Shown one piece after another: positions 53,538 through 64,000 of a stretch of DNA of 64,000 bases (within the stretch, counting starts at the first letter, position 1; every line of letters begins with the position of its first letter). Source of the DNA: Linanthus parryae (lineage: Eukaryota > Streptophyta > Magnoliopsida > Ericales > Polemoniaceae); NCBI GenBank assembly GCA_023055425.1, contig JALGPY010000004.1, positions 57,435,718 to 57,499,717 of the forward strand. Reading direction: 5' to 3'. The notes under the pieces were generated by a model, which searched no databases, was not told the DNA's origin, and was given only the letters and a program-made list of their open reading frames with translations. The translations under genes and the position numbers were made by a program.

Positions 53538-53570
<33 letters not shown>
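52953..53570 (+). mobile_element. Possible retroposed sequence ending in poly(A)
   Basis: Copy A similarity ends at 52952. The new sequence starts with a second copy of gaacatcgtattgtag (52951-52966; the first at 52852-52867), is CT-rich with an open frame of 109 codons (53010-53339) without known motifs, and ends in a poly(A) run followed by GAAAA repeats (53536-53568). The shape suggests a LINE- or SINE-derived or retroposed sequence; no target duplication of the usual kind was found. Confidence 0.4.
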
Positions 53571-53571
<1 letters not shown>

Positions 53572-54113
53572 CTAATAAACAAGTTGAACGCCGCAGATTT
53601 TCAACCTCAGTTCAAATGAAATCTTCTGTACATCTATAAAAGCATACAAGTCATTAGTGATGTGTGTAAGTATCTAAGAATGCATGATCAAATATACTCT
53701 AGTAGGGGGTGTTGAATAGACTATGGCAACTTACGCTAAAATGGTGGTTTTTGAAAATAGGCAGAGAAGTTACGTTGTGAAGATTTACAAAGCTTGAAAC
53801 CAATTTCAAAGCTTTGAACTGAAACAGACAGTAAATCTTATGAGAATTTTTAAGGTTTTGAAAAGCCTTTCAATGCTTTGAAAATGTCCCGTGGCGAAAC
53901 AGTTTGCAAGCAAATAAAGTACTGACATATAAAGAGCAAGACATAAGTATTCGTTATCAAGTTCGGCCTCCAAAACACCTACTCTCAGCCAGCGGGATCT
54001 GATCTATCTAGGATTTCAACAACTTCTTATTTATCACTAGTTAAGCCCTCGTTCTCAGGCCTAAGAGAATTGCCTTACTGTTACACCAGCTTGTGGTGGT
54101 CTGCTATCCTATC
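53571..54113. other. Unassigned sequence
   Basis: AT-rich, with aaagctttgaa-type inverted bits near 53800. No gene or recognisable repeat. Confidence 0.5.
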
Positions 54114-54737
54114 TAGTTATGAGTTATGTTGTCTCTCTTCACTCAATTACACGTTCTTAGCGTTGAACAGTAGTAAAATTACACGACATGGGGAAAATTT
54201 CCCTAATGTTTCACAAGTTCGTTAGGTGTTATGAATGTGCCTTAAATGGAGTCGGCAAGGGTCAAGCGAGGAATTAGAAGAAGAGGCATCGAGACATGAA
54301 GAAGTGGAGGAAGACAAAACACACTGCCGTTTCGCACGAAAGGAAGAGGGCATTTTCACGAATGATTCGTGCGAATGGCATGCCCAATATCCATACTGGG
54401 AAATTATCCCTAAACTCCAGGAGCACAAGAATATGTTCCAACATTACCTTTTGGCTCTTCCAAAGGCAACAAAGGTAAACATGGTGTCCTTTCAACTCGT
54501 CTGTCATAATTTCTACGTAAGAGATAGACCAAATCCTGGTTTGTCTAGGTTTATCCCTAAAGATTATCGATTTACCTTGAGGCGTCTTCTGCCTGACCGC
54601 CTACTCATAACAGGCTATTTTGGCCTTATGGTCCCCATTACTCCGCCCTATACAGTTTTTACAAATCATAGTCTCTCCTTTATGTGGGATTATAGCTATT
54701 TAGTCCATCTATTTAGTAAATTTATAAGTGAAATTTT

Positions 54738-55620
54738 TCAACAAAAAAGAATGTGATGCACCAGAAATATTTGTATTATGCAAGTGGTTGGTTGATATGA
54801 AGCGCTGGTCACAATGTTGTAGGTGGTCTCTGCTGGAACTATGATCAGAATGTGAATCAGTCCTCTTCCGCCTAAGTCCTTGTTGGTTGCTGCCACTTCG
54901 CTGACATCATCTTCTATTCTAAAATTGGCCCTCTCATCTACTGTCTCCATGTCAAATTGGCAGCACTGCTCGTACCTGGTAGATGCTGCTTTGCGCCACT
55001 TCTCCCCAAGACTTCCTGCCATTTTGTTACTTGCCCGGTCCTGCTGATTGGGTCTGCTAAACTTATTCTCCAACTTAAGCAGTCCTCCTTTCACTAATAA
55101 TTGACCCCTCGATAGCCCTTCTAGCATCAATTGAAAATGTATTTTGGCGGTGCTCTCAGGACCTTCCTTTCTGGGTTACCCATGCCTCCAAGCAAAGCTC
55201 CTGCCTGCGCTCTTCATTTCATTGGTCCTCTAGTTAGCTACAGACTCTTCACTGGCTAGAGGTCCGAAGGCTTCAATGAACATAGCAAGAAGTTGTTGAG
55301 TATTTTTATCCTCGCTAGAAACATTCCGTATGTAGAATATTTGAAGTTCTTTGGATACAGTAGTTCTTGAATCATCTTGGAATAGGGAAGCAGCAGACTC
55401 ATGACTGGGACTGGTTTCCCCATTGTTCCACTTTACACCATTTCGACAAGACCCTCCAAACAATATCTCGTTGTCTGAATGCACGAATAGGTTGAGATAG
55501 CATCACCAGCAATTTCGTGAACAAATTTCTTTGATTGTGGCTTCACCTGCATTAGGCGTTGGAGCATATGCTTGTGCATAGCTTGTTGAGCCGTAGGTGA
55601 GAGGGCAGCTAACATAACTC
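54738..55620 (-). pseudogene. Unrecognised decayed reading frames in duplicated unit
   Basis: Read leftward, three frames follow one another: MLAALSPTAQQAMHKHMLQR with VKPQSKKFVHEIAGDAI; then GVKWNNGETSPSHESAASLF and LLAMFIEAFGPLASEESVA; then KMAGSLGEKWRKAASTRYEQ with RANFRIEDDVSEVAATNK. The composition (amphipathic, low Cys, few rare residues) looks coding, and the same pieces are traceable in copy A (27219-28020). I cannot name the family. It could be captured host gene sequence or a hAT accessory gene. Confidence 0.35.
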
Positions 55621-56702
55621 ATGTACTGTCATCATCTGACACTGATCATGATCCATTTTACATAAGCATTATCTCCTCCATGGGTTGTGATACTGGAGTG
55701 GCTTTTTATTCCTGCGTAGGTGGAATTACCGCTGGACTTGTGTAGTGTTCCTCGACCTTCCTATTCTTGGACAAGTGTTCGCCATTTTATTCAAGTCACT
55801 TCCATGGAGAAGGGGCCATAATGTTGACATGAGTTTTCAACGACCAAATTGATCTTCTTAGAAACTCGAAAATGCAGTTGGATACAAGCGACGGTCCGCG
55901 AGAACACTGACAAGTAAATAACGTGATGAAGGAATGACAAACTCAATCGATCACTGAATTACACCTCATGCAGTGCTAAAATGGAATCGATAACCAATGA
56001 ATCACACTACCAATGGTCACAATTACAGAGCATGGACTACCATGTAAAAGATAATCTCGATTTCTCAATATAATATGTCCTCTCTTTACCCTGATGTTAG
56101 GACATGATCCCCTTAAAAATGGCCCGAGCCTCCCTCCATATACTGCTACTGCAAAGGTTTGACTTCGTCCAGCACCGTAGCATCACAAATGCCACACCCT
56201 TGACACATTAAGCAAAACACTGGGGCGCAAAGCACAGACTAGAAATCATGACATCCAGAGGTTAAGTGGCAGACCCCAATACACAAAGAGGTAAAGTCGA
56301 TGACCATGAATTGACCATAAGAAATCTGTTTCAACAACTTCATCCCAACCCCAAGTGGTAACCGGTTCAACATATAAATTAGATGAAAGCCCCAGATTTT
56401 TAAACTTCAATTCAAACGAAATATTGACTATATTCGGAAAAGGAAGACTATTAATTACCTGAAGAAATACTCAGTGACTGTGCAATTGCATCTTCGAGGC
56501 CGGATGGAGCCTTCCGTTTTCGTATAGACACACTTGTATACTGATAAAGAGTTGAAGTTTATTTTTTCCTACCGTATGTGATAACAAAAATAAAAACCAG
56601 TCATAACTTCATGGTCAGGTTTAGAATCCGTAGAAAAATGGTGAAAAGGGTGAAAAATATGCCATGTAATGAAGAGGACTATGAAGCGAATTTGTCCACA
56701 AC

Positions 56703-57555
56703 TCATAAGTTGCTTTCCAGGCAGGCATATATCGCATCTCTTCATCCTCCAACTCGTCTCTGATAGATTCCTTTACAGGATCCATTGTCTTGTCATAAAC
56801 CAATCTGTGGGTCAGCAACTTCATGAATTAAATGAATGGCTCTCACCAAAGGAATGGTGTCCTTCTAGACCACAAGTGATCCACATCAGAATGAAGCAGC
56901 CCGAACCTTATCAGCAATTCTTCTACCATCAGTAGAGGAATCAGAAACTGAAGAGCTCTACTCACATGATGAAACCATCTTCGCCAACTTTTTATTTTCT
57001 AATACAATAATCTCGAGCACATCGTTGACTTTATCTTTGTTGCCTTGACCAGCTCAGCAGTATTGTTTACAGCTCCTCATCAGAAGACAATTGTAAATGA
57101 ATTTTGTCAACATTCTTACATTGTTCAAATATTGGTTATGAACTTTATTGTGTCTATGTTCTCAAACATTTTCTCTAAACAATAGGATGAGCTGATTGTA
57201 CAAAATTCATGGGCTACTTTTCTATAAATAGTTTTCCTACAATTATCATGTTCCCTGATGTATGGTTTTAGATTATTCGAACCACACTATCAGCCCAATC
57301 TCCTCAATGATTTCATCAAAGACCTGTATCCAGACATCATAATCTCCAATTGAAGTTGAAATATCCGGTGACTTGAGGTATAATGCCCTTTTGGGAAATC
57401 CAGTAAAACATGGATAAAGTTCCTCGCGCTCTAGTCCCCCACTTGTCCATAATAACACTGAAACTAGTAGTCTTCGTTGAAGATTGAATATCCATCACCT
57501 GAATTTCAATCCAATTGAGCTCAAATCGATTTAAATCTTGGGGAAGGATATCCAA
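56703..57555 (-). pseudogene. hAT transposase fragment, copy B, minus strand
   Basis: Same content as 51501-52330: SFSVIMDKWGT, ALYLKSPDISTSIGDYDVW and FDEIIEEIGL from DUF659, then ADKVRAASF-type sequence and MDPVKESIRDELEDEEMRYM. Frames are broken in several places. Confidence 0.82.
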
Positions 57556-58720
57556 TCTTCATGGAAAACCAGCGGTTGCAGTGTTCTCATTAATGGGTGG
57601 AGGGGCGAGAACGGGCGGCAAAAGATCAATGTTTTAGTGGATTCCCCCAAAGGAGTAATATATCTCAAGTCCGTAGATATTTCAGCTTCGTTTGGAGATT
57701 CTGACGCCTTGATGCTTATCTTTGATGAAATTATTGAAGAAGTTTGGGGCTGATAATGTTGTTCAAATGATCTCCAACAGCACATTTGGCAGCATGAAAA
57801 TTGTGGGCAAACTAGTTATGGAGAAGTACACGGCGATTGTTGGACAGTCGGCTCAACCCATTGTTTGGAGACCATGTTAGAGAACACAGGGGAAATGAAC
57901 TTCAACAAATATCTATCTAACAACGCACTGATGTTGACAAATTTAATTTACACCCGTCCAAGAATTTTAATGTTGATGAGGAGCCATACATGTTCCGGTG
58001 AACAGGTCAAGTCAACTAAGATCAAGTCAACGATGAGTTTCCTCACACTCGAGAACATCGTATTGGAGAAGAAGAACTCGGAGAAGATGTTTTCATCACC
58101 TGAGTGGAGGTCATCGGTTTGGGCTTCCAATAATGATGGCAAAAGAATTGCTGATATTGCTAGGGACGCTTTGTTCTGGTCTGGAGCACTTGTGGTTTTG
58201 AAGGCCACCATTATTCCTTCAGGTAAAGCCTACATTCGATTCATGAATGTGCTGACACACCAATTGGTTTTATATACGAGACAATGGATCAGGTAAAGGA
58301 AACCATCATAGATGAATTTTGAGTAAGAGGTGGTCGCATTTATGCCTTATTGAAAGGAAAATGATGAGTTATGGATAATTGGCTTCATAGCCCTCTTCAC
58401 TCCACAGCATATTTTCCGAAGTTATTCAACGGATTTTGAACCTAAGGATGAAGTTATGAATGATTCATATTTCTGCATTTCTCATATGGTAAAGGAAAAG
58501 AAGCTTCAACGGTTGATCAATATACAAGTTGCTTTGATTCACAAAAAATAATAATATACAAGTTGGTCTATATGAAAAAGGTAATGGTCACTTTATTCTT
58601 GAAGATGCAATTCAACAGTCCCGAAGTATCTCTCCAAGTAATGAATTATATGCGTCTCCTAATATCCTCGACTTTCAACTAGTTTATTGGTTGTCGGTTG
58701 AAGCGGTAACCACTTACGGT
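57538..58720 (+). pseudogene. hAT transposase fragment, copy B, plus strand
   Basis: DUF659 core: SVLINGWRGENGRQKINVLV, DSPKGVIYLKSVDIS and LMLIFDEIIEEV. A broken stretch follows, then the open frame 57865-58296 with ETMLENTGEMNFNKYLSN, TLENIVLEKKNSEKMFSSPE, WASNNDGKRIADIARDALFW and SGALVVLKATIIPSGKAY. Remnants up to about 58720 (VVGIKFF-like) may be the start of the dimerisation region. It extends past the 3' end of copy A. Catalytic residues cannot be confirmed. Confidence 0.85.
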
Positions 58721-58799
58721 TGTCGTGCAGTTGTTGGAATTAAATTTTTCCTGGTCTTTCACTTGACCTCTTTGCGTCTAAGGGCCTGGCACTTAACCT

Positions 58800-61310
58800 C
58801 CTTATGGCCTCTAAGGAGTCCAAAATCCTTGTTTGACTATTGTCCTATATGATTATGTAACGTTTATTATAAAATAATTTTCAAAACTTTAGCAGACTGT
58901 CTAAAAATATTTCTTCCTACACTTATTGCCCAACACAGTCTACCTTCATTAAATGCCGTCATATTTCTAATATTTCTATCATTGTTATAGAAACTATTCA
59001 CATCATTCATTGCCAAAAGAATAAGTTAGGTTCTTCTTCCCTCAAACTCGATTTGGCCAAGGACAACGATAAAATAGAGTGAACCTACATTCATAATGTT
59101 CTAATTAAGAAGGGGTTTCCCGTTAATTTTATAAACAATATTATGACTTGTTTGACTTATGTTTCTTTTAATATCTTAATTAATGGGCACGGACTAAGTA
59201 CTTCCTTCCAACTAGGGGCATTCTAGTCCCATTTTCCTTATCTTTTTCTACCGAAGGCTTATCATGCATTATTAACCAAGCTGTCTCGACTAATCTTCTT
59301 AAAGGAGTTAAAGCTGGTTCAAATTCCCATAGTATAACTCACCTCCATTTCGCGGATGATAGCATCTTTTTCTCTAAGGAAAATAAGAAAAATGCACTTA
59401 CCATAAATTACATTCTCTGCCAATATTGTAGCGCTTCGGGTCAGCTAATTTATAAATCTAAATCTGCAATTGTTTTTACCCCAAAAGTCCCAAATGATAT
59501 CTACCTCTTATGTACCCAAATCTTGGAAATTCCAATCGCTTATTATCACGATAAATACTTAGGATTGCCTAACGTTATTGGAAAAAAAAAGAAAAAAAAA
59601 ACGCTTTTAGTATTGTTTTTATTAAAAAAAATCATGAATAAGTTATTTGGTTGAAAAGATAATTTCTTTCTCCGGGAGGAAAATAAATTCTTTTCAAATA
59701 TGTAATCCTAAAAGTGTTGGGGTTTGGGTTTTCATCACATGTATGCTTTTAATATTTCTTTATTAAGAAAATAAGCGTGGAGAATTTATAATGACCCTAA
59801 CTCTCTTCTTGAGAGAGTTCTTAAAGGAAAATACTATAACAATTCTATTCTACAATTGTCACTGCGATTGTTTCTCTAGATCCACGTATGTTTAGAAAAT
59901 TACAGTTACAGCTAAAAATATCAATATCCAAGGTGTACGTCACGGCATAGGTAATGGTCAAGATACCCTCATTTATCACAATCGTAGGATTTATATCGGC
60001 CTCGATAGAAAGTCTTGTACATTCCCAACTCTTAAAAATGATTCTAAAGTTTAAGATCTTATCACCTAAATTTTTACTTGGAATACATACTTAATTCTGT
60101 CCAATTTTTCTGAAGATGGAGCTGGTGCAATTCTTTAAATCCCCCTTGTTTTTCCTCTAAATCAAGAAAACATGGTTTAGACCCAAATTAAAAATAGAGA
60201 CTAATAGGTTAAGACAACGTATCATATGGTGGTCTCTAACATAATTCGTGAGACAAATAACACTATCTCATCCTCTTCCAATTCTATCAAAGATATTTTT
60301 TGGACTAATCTGTGAAAACTTAACATTCATAACAAAATTAACATCTGAATATGAAGAATTTATCATCAATGTATTTCTACAAAAGACAATATGAAGAAAA
60401 AATGTATCTCTTTACCTCCACAATGTTGCTTATGATCTTTTGGTCAAGAAACCACTGCTCATTTATTACTTCATTGTTTGTAGATTTGACAAATTTTCAA
60501 GTCCCCTCTCCGAGATCTAGAAATACCCTAGTCTGACCTCCGTTTCTCTATCCGTTTGAATCTTTTTTTTTTCATCTATAAACAGTCAGAACAAACATAT
60601 ATTGGGGTACGTGTTGTGGAATATTTGGTAAGAACGATATCGGAGAAATTTGAACTCAGACTTTAGGACTTGTACTGATTTAATTATGTCTACTTTAATT
60701 GAAAACATAGAATTTCAAGAAGATACTTATCTTGTCATGAAATGTTTCATGCAAGTACTGGAGAAGAAGAAAAAGTCGTCTGATTGAAGCCGCTGCCTTC
60801 GGGTTTCCTAATCATGAACATCGACGTCGCTGTATCCACTTCATACCGTAGATCGGGCGGTGGGGCTGTGATTCGTAACTCCCAAGGTGACTTCGTGATG
60901 GCCATAGCATTTTCAATCCCTTACACCAAAAAATCACTATTGGTCAAAGCTTATGCGGTCCGGATCGCCATTTTCGAAGCTTCAAATTGAGATTTTTTTT
61001 CTTTGATAATTGAATCAGTCAACCAAGTCTTAGTCCGATGCTTAGAAAGAGAGGCACCGTCTGTGGCTATCTCAGAGAAAGAACGGATGATTAATGGCAT
61101 CGAATCGTAGCTAGGTCATTTTATATATTCTAGGGTTAGTTGGTGTAGGAACCATGAAAATGTTCTTGCTCATAACCTAGTTAAAATGGGCTTGGACTGT
61201 GAAGTTATTTCTTTTTGGGCTATTACTTACCCCAACAGCTAGTAAAACATTTGGGCCTTGGATATAGCCCGCTATTAAAATAAGTACAAGCCTTATTTGA
61301 AAAAAAAAAT
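58800..61310 (+). mobile_element. L1-type LINE, 5'-truncated and degenerate
   Basis: Reverse transcriptase blocks appear in shifting frames: YYKIIFKTLADCLK, SLKLDLAKDNDKIEWTYIHN (the DxxKAYDRVEW-like block), GFPVNFINNIMTCLTYVSFN, ILINGHG and FADDSIFFSKENKK (catalytic FADD). ILEIPIAYYHDKYLGLP, FNISLLRK and NSLLERVLKGKYY follow. An RNase H-like domain lies at 60784-61240 and a poly(A) run at 61301-61310. The endonuclease part is missing. Stops and frameshifts throughout mark an old copy. Confidence 0.9.
60784..61240 (+). pseudogene. LINE RNase H-like domain (RVT_3 type)
   Basis: GFLIMNIDVAVSTSYRRSGG then GAVIRNSQGDFVMA matches the start of the plant LINE RNase H domain (usually FKLNVDGA...GGGAVIRD..G). 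Later VKAYAVRIAIFEA, SVNQVLVRCL and SRVSWCRNHENVLAHNLVKM (usually HV.R..N..AH.LA) follow. The first catalytic Asp (NID) is present. The open frame is broken at EASN by a TGA. Confidence 0.82.
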
Positions 61311-61603
61311 GTGTTTTCATTGTTAATCTCTAACGAGGCTCAAGATAAACAAATATTACGTTTCTCCTCGCAAAATAATTTTTTCCAAGTTTATTTGTTT
61401 CTTCAAATGCAATTTTTTGATTCATGACCTAAAAACTTATTAGTAATGAATTATACCTCCATCCATTAAAACACTACTTTTTAATTTTGCTATGTCCTAA
61501 ATTATAACGTCGACTTCCGTTTTAATGATTGAAATTGGATTGACGTGTACAAGTGTCAAATAAAATGCTCTGTAGTCCTAATTGAAATGATGGAATAAGA
61601 GAC
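61311..61603. other. Unassigned AT-rich sequence
   Basis: Flanks the LINE 3' end. No gene or repeat recognised. Confidence 0.5.
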
Positions 61604-61775
61604 AATGCCACACCCCACACATTAAGCAAATCACTGGGGTAAAGTTCATGACCATGGATTAAGTATTAACTAACTATGATTCAGCATATGTGCGCGTTGA
61701 CCATAAGAAATATACTTTCAACAACTGCATGTCAACCACAAGTCGTTAGACTTCAAAAAATAAACTAGTAAAGTG
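61604..61775. repeat. Third partial copy of a piece of the duplicated unit
   Basis: aatgccacaccccacacatt, gcaaatcactgggg, gaccataagaaat and ttcaacaactgca blocks match 28641-28830 and 56190-56370 in the same order, with deletions. Confidence 0.75.
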
Positions 61776-62522
61776 GAAAGTAACTCTTTAAGAAAACAAA
61801 CATGGTTTGGCTCAGGGGAAAAAAGATGATTCTCACCTCTCTCTAGATTTCTAGAGAGACAGTCGGTCCGCCGGTCCTCCACTGCTTGCTTGATCTCCTC
61901 AGAGATGTTAGGTAAGTAGCTAATGTAGATAGTGTGTTCTAGCCGCGTGAGTCAGCCTACACGTGGCAGTCATCCCGCACATCTGTTGGTGCTCAAGTAC
62001 TAAACAAGCATTACTCATGCTTATCCACGTGGGGGCTGCGAGACAGGGCCCTCGCGTACCAAAACGGGACTTGTAGGGACTTAGTGGTTTGGAGGCTAGA
62101 GTAAGATATTTCGCGCCCCAGCAAAAATGAAGCCCGCGCGCGACCCTTGGTATCTGCTTTGACAGATTTATGGCCACGTGTCCCATAATCCCGGTCAACC
62201 TCATAACGGTTTCAGAATACGCGGACGAAGTGCATAACGGTCCCTATATATGCGGTCGAACGTGCCGTTATGGTTGAGGTAATTAAGCCGCCATTAATGG
62301 GCGCATTAACCCGCTACAACGGTCACATTCCCCACTATATATAGGATTGTTAACCCTTCATTTCAATCATCTGTACTGCTAACAACGCGGCCCATGTATT
62401 GTCTCTCTCTCACAGTTGCCATTGTCTTACTCTCTTCCTACTCACTACCTTACACTTCTCTGTGTTTCTATTCTGTACTCTTGGTGTACGCTTGGATCTT
62501 CCTCATCGGATCCCCCTTTACA
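61776..62522 (+). repeat. LTR-like promoter region of a Tat/Ogre-like Gypsy element (start not found)
   Basis: Upstream of a gag-protease frame there is a promoter-like stretch with two CACGTG cores (61961 and 62175), CACGTT-type motifs and a clear TATA box (tatatatag, 62336-62344), followed by CT-rich leader. It ends ...ccctttaca at 62522, right before a primer-site-like sequence. The left LTR boundary could not be placed. Confidence 0.5.
62336..62344 (+). promoter_or_regulatory. TATA box upstream of Tat-like gag
   Basis: ccactatatataggattg context; a second TATA-like motif, ctatatatg, lies near 62244. Confidence 0.6.
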
Positions 62523-62524
62523 CA

Positions 62525-62540
62525 TTTGGTGAACCCGACG
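62525..62540 (+). other. Possible primer binding site
   Basis: tttggtgaacccgacg follows the putative LTR end by two bases and resembles primer sites of plant Gypsy elements. The gag frame reads through it, which implies that the normal leader and gag N-terminus have been deleted. tRNA not assigned. Confidence 0.45.
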
Positions 62541-63862
62541 AGTACAAGGGTATGTTGATTACCTTGAAAATTCCTACTTTTTCGAAGTTAATCGAGTTTA
62601 CCAAGAACGTAGAGCCTATAGTTGAGAGGCAAAGGAAGAAGCATGCCACTGAACGGTGGCTAGGAGGATCGACCATCAGGATTGGCCGATTTAACTACAA
62701 GAGAGGGCGCGAGGCTGAGTTCAATACAGTCTCACCGCACAAACAGCACAAGGTTTCGACCACAGATGTCTCGCCATTACAGTGCTCCCTTGAGGAAGTG
62801 ATTGATCTGTGCAAACAGTGGCGTAAAGATGGGGTCCTACCTCAACTTGAAAGGCAACCCTCTAGAGAGTAGCTAAGGGATCCAAAGTTATGTGAATGCC
62901 ACGGCAAAGTCATGCATCCAAGAGCTGACTGCAAGAAGCTCAAGTGGCTTGTAAACAGGAAGATGAAGGAAGGGGAGCTGGTCATCAGCGAACAAAGACT
63001 GGATGTGCGAAACAATCCCCTCCCAGCCCATGCAGAGCAAGAGCCAAAAGACAAGGAGGTAGCTATAATCGCGATTGTGGACCTCGAAGATATTGAAGAA
63101 GACGGGCTACCTGTTGTAGCCGAAGTCCATGACGAGATGAAGGAATCGCACGGCTTCAGAAGGTTCTTTGACCAAATGAACTTTTATGAAAAGTGCCGCA
63201 AGCAGATGACAAAGGCGATCCTTAGAGTGGCAGCAAAATTTGAGGAGGATATGGTTGTCTCTAATGGAAGAGTTGTAAGGGCCTCTCGCTCAACAGAGAA
63301 GATAATGGCCTTCTCTGAAGGTGATAAGAAGACAGACGCGAGATATCAGAACCCCTTGTATGTCACAGCAGTGATTAACGATGTCGAATTCAAAATGGCA
63401 TTTGTTGATGGGGGAGCGGCCCTCAACGTAGTCTCGCTCAACACCCGGAAATTAGCAGGAATTCCTGAGAAGAAAATTATTAGGCGCCCATCTTCGTTGA
63501 TGGGATTCGGAAGCGATTCAAGGATGACAGTGGGTTGGATCCGCCTGGGACTCCAGGTAGGAAAGATAAAGTGTTCTGCCAAGTTCTATGTTATTGATGC
63601 GAACACTACATACCACATGATCATTGATCGGGCGTGTATCCATCGTTTTGATGCAGTGCCCTCAACAGCCCACCAAGTGATGAAGGCAATTTGGAATGGC
63701 AGGGTATTTGAGATACCGGCTTCGATAAACCCGTTCAACTTGAATGAGGCGCATCTAACTGAAGCAATATGGTTCACCGAAATGGCGAACGAGAAGATTC
63801 CTGGGCAAGGAGAAGGTGCATGCATGCAAAGAGGTTCCAAATGTTGCTTACCAGAAGAATAA
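62541..63862 (+). pseudogene. Tat/Ogre-like Gypsy gag C-terminus and protease
   Basis: One frame with a single nonsense codon (62870-62872). Before it: LKIPTFSKLIEFTKNVEPIV and a basic linker. After it: LCECHGKVMHPRADCKKLKW, a Tat-type zinc-finger-like motif (C-x2-H-x4-H-x4-C), then the protease: VTAVINDVEFKMAFVDGGAA with LNVVSLNTRK (active site DGG in place of DTG/DSG), LMGFGSDSRMTVGWIRLGLQ, KFYVIDANTTYHMIIDRACI (usually LLGRPWIH) and MKAIWNG. A frameshift near 63800-63820 ends the frame; the next frame carries on (YQKNNVYTLKRVVKH). RT and integrase would lie to the right of the window. Confidence 0.85.
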
Positions 63863-64000
63863 TGTTTACACCCTAAAAAGGGTGGTGAAACATGATAGCA
63901 AAGGCAAGGAGATAGAAAGCTTCTACTCCAGTGGGAAGAAATGCTATCGCGTATGATGGCGCGCCGGGGTACCCCCACCTCAACATGGGGATATCTCTGG
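63863..64000 (+). pseudogene. Continuation of Tat-like pol linker
   Basis: In the next frame, the sequence continues the protease-RT linker (HDSKGKEIESFYSSGKKCYR) and then reaches a stop at 63955-63957. It runs off the window. Confidence 0.5.

Larger units (their letters stand above)
54114..58154. repeat. Duplicated unit, copy B (uninterrupted)
   Basis: Colinear with 26597-29145 joined to 51498-52952. It lacks the CACTA element and preserves the empty target (tccacaactcataag, about 56697). A plus frame at 54235-54756 (173 codons) is open here but broken in copy A. Minus frames at 54738-55130, 55230-55484 and 55433-55615 (MLAALSPTAQQAMHKHMLQR) look like pieces of a decayed gene that I do not recognise. 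Confidence 0.92.

Noticed and set aside
1..64000. Bacterial or phage systems, CRISPR arrays, toxin genes, operons
   Set aside because: All recognisable coding sequence belongs to plant transposable elements; tandem arrays present have no spacer-repeat structure.

Overview
This window looks like intergenic, repeat-dense chromatin from a flowering plant nuclear genome, probably a eudicot. Plant-specific repeat families fill almost all of it: Ty1/Copia and Ty3/Gypsy LTR retrotransposons (including an Athila-type element with a tRNA-Asp primer site), a gag-only LTR element, a CACTA DNA transposon with TNP2-type transposase, hAT (DUF659) remnants, a Stowaway-like MITE and an L1-type LINE. Short TTTAGGG telomere-like repeats are also present. 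I see no intact host gene, tRNA, rRNA, CRISPR array or bacterial-type operon. Nearly every reading frame is transposon-derived and most are broken.

Layout, left to right. (1) 1-1244 is the end of a Copia LTR inserted in the integrase tail of a Ty3 chromovirus (1245-1526), followed by that element's polypurine tract and long 3' LTR (1723 to about 4925), which carries a MITE and two microsatellites. (2) About 4926-24706 is an Athila-type Gypsy element on the minus strand: 5' LTR 23076-24706, tRNA-Asp PBS, gag, protease, RT, RNase H, integrase and an extra ORF at 5432-6988. No 3' LTR was found. Its RT is split exactly by a complete Copia element (10893-19397, LTRs of about 1.43 kb, TSD caaaa). 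(3) 24707-26363 is a decayed Tork-like Copia pol and LTR. (4) 26597-58154 holds two direct copies of a roughly 4-kb unit containing two head-to-head hAT fragments. Copy A is split by a 22.35-kb CACTA element (29146-51497, TSD aca), and copy B (54114-58154) preserves the uninserted site. (5) The CACTA element has a broken TNP2 transposase, a 120-bp minisatellite rich in TTGAC motifs, an RNase H1 N-terminal-domain pseudogene with a hydrophobic tail, a TA-rich hairpin, and a plus-strand ORF split by a 9.39-kb gag-only LTR retrotransposon (30750-40135, TSD acgag). (6) 58800-61310 is a degenerate L1-type LINE. (7) From about 61800 to the right edge is an LTR-like promoter region and the gag/protease part of another Tat/Ogre-like Gypsy element, running off the window.

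The relative order of insertion can be read from the nesting: chromovirus before Copia LTR; old Tork-like Copia before Athila before the 8.5-kb Copia; the hAT-containing unit before CACTA before the gag-only element. The most interesting content is the CACTA element's cargo and repeats, and the occupied/empty site pair that defines its ends. Coordinates of LTR ends and TSDs were read base by base. Domain calls come from recognised motifs, not from database searches.
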